Source of the DNA: JAWRCU01 sp033542235 | GTDB taxonomy: Bacteria; Pseudomonadota; Alphaproteobacteria; Rhizobiales; Rhizobiaceae | Direction: 5' to 3' | NCBI RefSeq assembly: GCF_033542235.1 | Contig: NZ_JAWRCU010000009.1 | Span: 62,001 to 126,000, forward strand | DNA: 64,000 nucleotides | In this document: positions 57,920 through 64,000 of the stretch, piece after piece | Layout: each line of letters opens with the position of its first letter | Position numbering within the stretch: position 1 is the stretch's first letter | Notes under the pieces: model-generated | Told to the model about the DNA's origin: nothing | Database searches by the model: none | What the model saw: the letters and a program-made list of their open reading frames with translations, nothing else | Made by a program: the position numbers and the translations under genes

Positions 57920-58708
57920 ATGACGGATGGGGTGGAGAGGCCGGCCGCTGCTTCGCGGCCGATATCGAAGGGGCGCCGCGATGGCCGGCTGCGCGCTGCC
58001 TGGCGGGCGATCCGCCGGCCGCTGATGCAGTCGAACCTGTTCAAGCAGACGCTGGCGTCGTTGCTGGCCGGGGCCCTCTGGCTTATCCGGTGGACGAACC
58101 CGCTGAAGCACAAGGAGTTCGACATCGCCGAGGCTTACGCCAGACACACGCCGACGATTATCGCGCTCTGGCACGGCCAGCATCTTCTCATTCCGTTCTA
58201 TTATCCGCGTGGCAAGGCTCTCATCGTCATGGTTTCGCGAAGCGCCGACGCCGAGATGAACGCTCTTGTCGTCGAAAAGATCGGCTTCAAGGCGGTTCGC
58301 GGATCAGGCGGACGCGACAGCTCGCGGCATCTGGAGAAGGGCGGAGCGCGGGCCTTGATTGCCTTGAAAAAGGCGCTCGACGCCGGCAACAACGTCGCCA
58401 TGATAGCAGACATTCCGCACGGTACCCCCCGTGATGCCGGGTTAGGCATCATCACACTCGCCCGCCTGTCCGGCCGCCCGATCCTGCCCGTGGCGCTCGC
58501 AACCAGCCGCCGTAAGGTCATCGAGAAGAGCTGGGACAAGACCACCATCAGCCTGCCCTTCGGCCATGCCTCGATCGCGATGGGCGAGCCGGTCATGGTG
58601 CCAGCCGGAGCCGATGATGCTCTGATGGAAGAGAAGAGGCGGGAGCTCACCGCATCGCTCAACGCCGCGACTGAGCGTGCCTATTCCAGGGCGGATGGAC
58701 AGGCATGA
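57920..58708 (+). CDS. DUF374 lysophospholipid-acyltransferase-like protein
   Basis: 262 residues. A membrane helix near residues 45-62 (TLASLLAGALWLIRWTNP) precedes the acyltransferase domain, with IALWHGQHLLIPFYYP in place of the usual HxxxxD motif and ADIPHGTPRDAGLGII later. DUF374 includes the LpxJ lipid A secondary acyltransferases of Campylobacterota. Its position directly before waaA and lpxK supports a role in lipid A acylation, but this is inferred. It overlaps waaA by 4 bases. Confidence 0.9.
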   Translation: MTDGVERPAAASRPISKGRRDGRLRAAWRAIRRPLMQSNLFKQTLASLLAGALWLIRWTNPLKHKEFDIAEAYARHTPTIIALWHGQHLLIPFYYPRGKALIVMVSRSADAEMNALVVEKIGFKAVRGSGGRDSSRHLEKGGARALIALKKALDAGNNVAMIADIPHGTPRDAGLGIITLARLSGRPILPVALATSRRKVIEKSWDKTTISLPFGHASIAMGEPVMVPAGADDALMEEKRRELTASLNAATERAYSRADGQA

Positions 58709-60027
58709 GCGAAATGTTGGCCCGCACAGTCCTTTCCGTCTACCGGTGGGCCGGTGCGGTCGCCTATCCGTTCATCGGCACTTATGTCGCCTGGCGTGCC
58801 GCGAAGGGCAAGGAGGAGTCGAGTCGCCGGCGTGAGCGTTACGGGCTTACCTCCCGCCGCCGCCCCGCCGGGCCGCTGGTATGGATGCATGCCGCGAGCG
58901 TCGGCGAAACCAATGCCGTGGTGCCTCTGATCGAACGCATCCTCGAGAACGATATCAACGTCGTGCTCACCACCGGCACTGTCACCTCGGCCAAGGTTGC
59001 CGAAGCGCGGCTCGGTCGCCGCATCATCCATCAGTACGTGCCGCTCGACCTCAAGCCGGCCGTCAGCAACTTCCTAGACCACTGGAAGCCCGACCTCGCC
59101 ATCATCGCCGAATCAGAGATTTGGCCGATGACGATCCTGGAACTCGGCGCGCGTCGCGTGCCGCAGGTTCTGGTCAACGGCCGGCTTTCCGATCGCTCCT
59201 ACGCGTCGTGGAAGAAGCGCGCCTTTCTCGCGGAAGCCCTGTTCGAGAATCTCGCCCATGTCGTTGCCCAGAGCGAGACCGACGGCGAGCGCTTCGCCTC
59301 GCTCGGGGCAAGGCCGGTAACCGTTTCCGGCAACCTTAAGATCGACACGACCCCGCCGCCGGCGAACGAAGCTGCGCTTACCGAGCTGAAGCGGCAGATC
59401 GGCGTTCGCCGCACCTGGGCCGCCGTTTCCACCCATGACGGCGAGGAGGTCATTGCGGGAGAGGTACATGGGCTGCTCAAGCAAGGCCATCCAGGGCTGT
59501 TGACGATCATCGTGCCGCGCCACCCCGAGCGTGCCGAAGCGATCGTCAAGACGCTCAACGCACAGGGGCTGAAGGTCGCGCGACGAAGCCTCGAGGAGCC
59601 GATACAGTCGGATACGGACGTTCTGCTGGGCGACACGATCGGCGAAATGGGTCTCTATCTGAGACTTACCGAGATCGCTTTCGTCGGCCGCTCGTTGACC
59701 GCCGAAGGCGGGCAGAACCCGGTCGAGCCAGCGATGCTCAACACAGCCGTGCTTGCCGGCGTCAATGTGCAGAATTTCCGAGACACTTACCAGCGGTTGA
59801 TCGAAGGCGGCGGTGCCAAGCTCGTTCGCGATCGGGACATGCTCGCGGGCGCCGTCAACTATCTCCTCAAGAACCCGGCGGTGCGTCGCGACATGATCGC
59901 AGCCGGCGCCGCCGCGGTCGAGGAGATGCGCGGCGCGCTCGACCGCACCTTCCGTGCGCTCGATCCGTTCATTCAGCCTCTGATGGTGACATCACGGCTC
60001 AAGAACGGCAGCGGGAATCCTGCCTGA
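58705..60027 (+). CDS. waaA: 3-deoxy-D-manno-octulosonic acid transferase
   Basis: 440 residues. It adds Kdo from CMP-Kdo to lipid IVA at the inner membrane. An N-terminal membrane segment is followed by GT30 features: LVWMHAASVGETNAVVPLIE with the catalytic glutamate, EIWPMTILELGARRVPQVLV, and the C-terminal TEIAFVGRSLTAEGGQNPVE with VEPA. It is coupled to DUF374 (ATGA) and to lpxK (TGATG). Confidence 0.96.
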   Translation: MSEMLARTVLSVYRWAGAVAYPFIGTYVAWRAAKGKEESSRRRERYGLTSRRRPAGPLVWMHAASVGETNAVVPLIERILENDINVVLTTGTVTSAKVAEARLGRRIIHQYVPLDLKPAVSNFLDHWKPDLAIIAESEIWPMTILELGARRVPQVLVNGRLSDRSYASWKKRAFLAEALFENLAHVVAQSETDGERFASLGARPVTVSGNLKIDTTPPPANEAALTELKRQIGVRRTWAAVSTHDGEEVIAGEVHGLLKQGHPGLLTIIVPRHPERAEAIVKTLNAQGLKVARRSLEEPIQSDTDVLLGDTIGEMGLYLRLTEIAFVGRSLTAEGGQNPVEPAMLNTAVLAGVNVQNFRDTYQRLIEGGGAKLVRDRDMLAGAVNYLLKNPAVRRDMIAAGAAAVEEMRGALDRTFRALDPFIQPLMVTSRLKNGSGNPA

Positions 60028-61055
60028 TGGCCAGTGAAGCGCCGCCTTTCTGGTGGGAAAAGCCGGATTGGCGCGCTTATGCGCTCTACCCCGCCTCTGT
60101 GGTCTATGGTGCGGTCGCCCGGCGGCGCATGACTCGCGCCCGGCGCGAGAAGATCGATGTGCCTGTCCTTTGCGTCGGCAATTTCACGGTAGGTGGAGCA
60201 GGCAAGACTCCGGTGGCGATAGCGCTCGCCGAACAGGCCAAGCGCATGCAGCTTTCACCCGGCTTCCTGTCGCGCGGCTTCGGGGGCAATTTTTCGGTCC
60301 CGCATGTGGTGGACGCCGATCACGACAGTGCGCGCTATGTCGGGGACGAGCCGCTGCTGCTTGCCGAGCACGCGCCGGTCGTGGTGACGCGCGACCGTGC
60401 CGCTGGCGCCAGGCTGCTCACCTCGCGCGGCTGCGACCTCATCATCATGGACGACGGCTTCCAGAGCGCCCGCATCCATATGGACTATGCGCTCCTGGTG
60501 ATCGACGGTCGGCGCGGTCTCGGCAATGGCCATGTCATCCCAGGCGGACCGGTGCGTGCGCCTCTGGTCCATCAGCTTCGCTTTGCGCAGGCGGTGCTGA
60601 AGGTCGGCGACGGAGATGCTGCGAACGCCATCATCCGCATGGGCTCGCGCGCCGGGCGAGCGATCTACGAGGCGCATGCCGAGATACGCGATCCCGAGCG
60701 ATTCGCCGGACGCCGATTCCTGGCCTTTGCGGGAATAGGCGACCCCGAAAAGTTCTTTCGCAGCGTCGTTCAGTCCGGCGGCAAGGTCGAGATGACGTGC
60801 AGCTTCCCCGACCACCACTTCTTCGCGGAAGAGGATCTAGCAGAGCTGATCGCAGTGGCGGGGCAAAACGAGCTTGAGCTGATCACCACTGCCAAGGATG
60901 CCGTCCGCTTGCGACATGGCACGGAGCATGAGCGGGAGTTCGCCTCCCGCCTTTCAGTGCTCGAGATCGAGCTCATCTTCGAGGTCGAGCATGCGCCCCG
61001 TGCGATTATCGAAGCCACGCTGAAGGAATGGCGCGATCGGCGCCACAGGCGCTGA
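60027..61055 (+). CDS. lpxK: Tetraacyldisaccharide 4'-kinase
   Basis: 342 residues. It phosphorylates the 4' position of the lipid A disaccharide to give lipid IVA. An N-terminal amphipathic/membrane segment (WWEKPDWRAYALYPASVVYG) and the Walker A loop FTVGGAGKTPVAIALAEQ are clear; then SRGFGGNF and IIMDDGFQSARIHMDYALLV. Note that waaA normally acts after lpxK, so the gene order is not the reaction order. The gene ends 6 bases from the convergent autotransporter gene. Confidence 0.96.
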   Translation: MASEAPPFWWEKPDWRAYALYPASVVYGAVARRRMTRARREKIDVPVLCVGNFTVGGAGKTPVAIALAEQAKRMQLSPGFLSRGFGGNFSVPHVVDADHDSARYVGDEPLLLAEHAPVVVTRDRAAGARLLTSRGCDLIIMDDGFQSARIHMDYALLVIDGRRGLGNGHVIPGGPVRAPLVHQLRFAQAVLKVGDGDAANAIIRMGSRAGRAIYEAHAEIRDPERFAGRRFLAFAGIGDPEKFFRSVVQSGGKVEMTCSFPDHHFFAEEDLAELIAVAGQNELELITTAKDAVRLRHGTEHEREFASRLSVLEIELIFEVEHAPRAIIEATLKEWRDRRHRR

Positions 61056-61061
61056 TGGAGA

Positions 61062-63863
61062 CTAGAAAGCGACCTTCAGGCCGAGCTTGCCGGCGAGGGT
61101 GGTGCTGTCGCTCGACCATTTTCCGCGGATTTCGGTCGAAAGGGTTGATCGCTCCGACATCTTCAGATTGAAGCCGCCGTAAAGCGCCGCGGAGAAGTCC
61201 GCGTCCTCGAAGTCCACCCTGACGCCGTCGATGCTCGCCTTATTTGTATAGCCGAAGCGTTGCTGGAGCTCAGTACGGACGTAAGGGCTGAAGGTCATGC
61301 TGTTTTCGAGCCGATAGTCGGCATAGATGCCCGGCTCCAGCTTGACTGCGCCGAACGAGATGCGGCTTTCCCCGAACTGGGTGCCGCCGCTGTCCACATA
61401 GTCGCCACCGGTGAAGGTGACGCCGAGCAGCCCGCCGCGCATGTCGAAGCGCAGCCTCTCGTTCAGCACGAATATGTGGCCGACAGAAGCGGTCGCGGCG
61501 TAGCCCTGCGTGTCGTATTCGCCCGTCGTGCCGAGGAGGTCGTTGGTCGTGTCCGTGCTGCCGATGAAGGCGAGCGCCGAGACGAGCGCGTAATTGGCGT
61601 TCTGGCGGAAGAGCCCATAGCTGCCGAACATGCCGCTACGGTTCGTCGAGCTGCCGCTGTCGGTGAAGCTCTGAAAGCCGCCATTGTCCACATCGGCCTG
61701 CGCATAGCCGCCGAACACGCCGAAGTTCAGTCCGTATTGCTGATCGAGCTCGAAGGCCTTGGCTGCGTTGAAATCGAGATTGACTGCCGCCGAGAACTCG
61801 TGGACCCCGAAGCTTGGGCCGACGCCGGTCAGTCCGCCGCTGCTGATGTCGAAGCCGCTGTGCTCGGTGTGCGCAAGCTGGCCGGAGGCGAACACGGTCA
61901 AAGTGTCCGTGAGGGCTGAGGCCTGCACGCCGTTGATGAGGCCGAGATTGTACATGATGGCATCGTTATTGATGCCGTCGAGCGCATCGAGCGCGGTATC
62001 CACGGTGGCCACGTCGATTGCATTCTGGGGCGCGAGAGCGAATTGCGCCCCGATGGGGGTCGCTCGCAGAAGAAGGTCGCCGCCCGGACCGAACACCAGC
62101 TGGTAGACGAACACCGTCCCGGGCGCGCCGGGCGCCCCGGGGATGACGATACTGCTCGCGCCCGCGATGACGAAATTGCCGACGATCGGGCTGTTGGTGA
62201 TGATGATGGGAATGTCGGTCGCCTGCGAGAACTGCGGCGTGCCGAGAAGGTTGACGAGGATCGTGTTGGTGCCGGCCGCGGAGAAGGCGCCTGCCACGAT
62301 ATGGTCGGCCTGCAGGGTCTGCTGGTTGACGTCGAAGCCGAGGGTCGCGTTGTTAAGAGTGATGCCGCCGAGCGTGAGGACGTCGCCGGTCACGCCGTTG
62401 ATCATGCTGATGGTCGAGTTCGTGACATTGACTGTGCCGCTCGGCATGATGACGTTGCCGTTGATGAAGAGCGTCGATCCATTGAGCAGCGTCAGCGCAT
62501 CGATGCCGATCGCGCCCGTGCTGAAGCCGAGCGTCGAGGCGTTCGCCTGCACGTTGTCGAAGCCGGAGAAGACCTGGAAGCTGGATCCACCCCGGGCCAG
62601 GTCGGTGTTGGTTATGAACGCATTGGCGCTGGTGCCGCTGAAGACGACGCCGTTGGTCAGGCTGATCGGATTGGGCGACAGCGAATCATTGATGACGAGC
62701 GTGTCGGGGCCGATGCCGGTAAGGTTGCCGCCGATGGTGCCGCCGTAAAGCCGAATGGTCTCACCCGTCACATTGCCCGAAATACTGCCGCCGGAAATGG
62801 TGATCACATCGATGCCGTTATCGCCCTCGACATCGCCGTTGATCACCCCGCCGGAAATCGCGATTTGATCGTTTCCGCTACCGGCAAAGAGCGAGCCGTT
62901 GATGGTGCCGCCGCCGATCGTGTAGGTATTTCCTCCGCCCTGGCCGACTATGTTGCCATTTACGGTGCCGCCGGTCATCTGGAGAGTGTTGGCGGTGCCC
63001 TCGAGGAACACGGCCATGACGCTTGGGTCCGTACCTATCGTTCCGCCCAGAATACGGACGCTGTTGTTGCTTCCGCCGCCGGTCTCGATAGCTGCGCTTA
63101 CGCCGGCAACCCCGGTTATCAACGCATTGCCGGACACTTCGAATGTGTCGCGGTCGGGGCCGCCGAGAACCGATCCGTAGATCGTGCCTCCGCTCATCGT
63201 GAATGTGTTGTTGCCGGGGCCGAGGGCCACTGTCGCCGGAGCGTCGACAGCTCCGATCGTGCCGCCCAGGACATGCACATTATCGTCACCCGCGCCTGCA
63301 TCGATCCCGAATATGACGGTGCCGCCTGTGTCGACCGTGATTTCGTCATTTCCCGCGCCGCCGATGACCGCGCCGTAGAGGATCGCGTCGGTGCCTGATC
63401 CGCCGATCGTGAATGCGTCGTTTCCGTCTCCGAGATCGACGTCGACCCGTCCGGTTGGACTTCCGATCTCACCCCTGATGAAGGTGAAACGGTCGGCGCC
63501 CCCAAGTGTCTGAATGGATCCTGCCGATTGGGTCAAAGTGCGGCCGCCAAAGGGGGTCGTTACTGGTACGACCTCGACACCAGTTGCACTGATCGTCTCC
63601 CCATTGATGGTTATCGTGTCGCCGCCGTCGCCCGCGTAGGCGGCCGGATCACCCGGCCCAACAGTGACGATGCTTGTGGCAAAAGGCGCTGTCAGACCAC
63701 TCGTGTTGAGGAAGCATCCGACATCGACCGAGGTGATCTGCGTGGTGCCGGAAGCCGTTGCCTCACATGCCGCAGCGGGGGAAGAAATCAGGCAACCAGC
63801 GGCGATCAGCGCAAGCGCCGAGACAGTACCCAAATGGCGCGGCTTCGCGCATTTGTTAAGCAT
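61062..63863 (-). CDS. Autotransporter (type V) with beta-helix passenger
   Basis: 933 residues from the ATG at 63863 (upstream ATG at 63902 would precede the signal peptide with a polar leader). A signal peptide covers residues 1-33 (VSALALIAAGCLISSPAAAC). The passenger (about 40-640) consists of short G-rich repeats with strand-turn periodicity. Its first half carries RTX-like GxGNDxF/I motifs, for example LGDGNDAFTIGG, GGAGNDEITV and AGSGNDQIAI. A C-terminal barrel of about 280 residues ends GKLGLKVAF with the terminal phenylalanine that BamA recognises. No protease or toxin motif is evident, so it may be an adhesin or surface protein. Confidence 0.9.
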   Translation of the reverse strand: MLNKCAKPRHLGTVSALALIAAGCLISSPAAACEATASGTTQITSVDVGCFLNTSGLTAPFATSIVTVGPGDPAAYAGDGGDTITINGETISATGVEVVPVTTPFGGRTLTQSAGSIQTLGGADRFTFIRGEIGSPTGRVDVDLGDGNDAFTIGGSGTDAILYGAVIGGAGNDEITVDTGGTVIFGIDAGAGDDNVHVLGGTIGAVDAPATVALGPGNNTFTMSGGTIYGSVLGGPDRDTFEVSGNALITGVAGVSAAIETGGGSNNSVRILGGTIGTDPSVMAVFLEGTANTLQMTGGTVNGNIVGQGGGNTYTIGGGTINGSLFAGSGNDQIAISGGVINGDVEGDNGIDVITISGGSISGNVTGETIRLYGGTIGGNLTGIGPDTLVINDSLSPNPISLTNGVVFSGTSANAFITNTDLARGGSSFQVFSGFDNVQANASTLGFSTGAIGIDALTLLNGSTLFINGNVIMPSGTVNVTNSTISMINGVTGDVLTLGGITLNNATLGFDVNQQTLQADHIVAGAFSAAGTNTILVNLLGTPQFSQATDIPIIITNSPIVGNFVIAGASSIVIPGAPGAPGTVFVYQLVFGPGGDLLLRATPIGAQFALAPQNAIDVATVDTALDALDGINNDAIMYNLGLINGVQASALTDTLTVFASGQLAHTEHSGFDISSGGLTGVGPSFGVHEFSAAVNLDFNAAKAFELDQQYGLNFGVFGGYAQADVDNGGFQSFTDSGSSTNRSGMFGSYGLFRQNANYALVSALAFIGSTDTTNDLLGTTGEYDTQGYAATASVGHIFVLNERLRFDMRGGLLGVTFTGGDYVDSGGTQFGESRISFGAVKLEPGIYADYRLENSMTFSPYVRTELQQRFGYTNKASIDGVRVDFEDADFSAALYGGFNLKMSERSTLSTEIRGKWSSDSTTLAGKLGLKVAF

Positions 63864-64000
63864 GTTCGGGTGTCCCCCACCTGCTTTGCCGAACGCTGCC
63901 ATAACAGCTTTGGCCCTGCAATCTCAATTCTCCCGAAGTAAATGAGCCAAGTATCTTTGAGTAGCCCGAGTTGCAATTTTGCAGCTGTTCGGGTGCGCGT

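Overview
The window is 64 kb of GC-rich chromosome from an alphaproteobacterium, most likely a Rhizobiales member of the Phyllobacteriaceae (Mesorhizobium-like; this placement is inference). The reasons are the short HisG that needs HisZ, a CIRCE/HrcA-controlled groESL pair, the lipid A block ending in waaA-lpxK, the HAD(TIGR01459)-ribF-ileS neighbourhood, and several families of rhizobial-style intergenic palindromes. I see no rRNA, tRNA, CRISPR array, prophage or transposase.

Layout. 1-7.4 kb: the 3' part of an aminotransferase gene, then a minus-strand sugar operon (solute-binding protein, two permeases, LacI regulator, GH127 beta-L-arabinofuranosidase) with a probable operator and promoter, but no ATPase gene. 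7.4-9.7 kb: an L,D-transpeptidase, 3-methyladenine glycosylase (tag), a REP-like palindrome and a small membrane protein. 9.7-15.6 kb: hisS, a VOC protein, hisZ and hisG, interrupted by two copies of a large inverted-repeat element, then an acyl-CoA synthetase. 15.7-22.3 kb: two DoxX genes, fumC, a repeat-rich exported protein, an SDR, and an ArsR regulator translationally coupled to an AHSA1-YCII fusion. 22.6-24.7 kb: groEL and groES with terminator, CIRCE and promoter. 24.9-30.2 kb: a phosphonate pair (TIGR03364 oxidoreductase and phnX), then MarR-EmrA-EmrB. 30.2-36.9 kb: two paralogous TadG-like von Willebrand A proteins flanking corA, and a degenerate EAL protein. 37.1-55.3 kb: HAD phosphatase, ribF, an outer-membrane protein, HdeD, ileS, a lipoprotein, tadA, rluB, rsmD, two M16 peptidases, a patatin, a MATE exporter and a KefB-like antiporter. 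55.5-63.9 kb: pmbA, an inositol-phosphatase-family enzyme, the envelope operon DUF4170-DUF374-waaA-lpxK, and an autotransporter.

Most of the content is housekeeping. The accessory interest lies in (i) the arabinofuranoside import operon that lacks an ATPase, (ii) a phosphonate route with oxidoreductase and phosphonatase but no transaminase, (iii) the paired TadG/VWA proteins, one with an AT-rich internal segment, (iv) an autotransporter whose passenger carries RTX-like GxGxD motifs, and (v) modular palindromic elements. Four bipartite copies fill 3'-3' gaps, and two of these supply the stop codon of the neighbouring gene. I found no clear multi-gene system that I would call wholly new.
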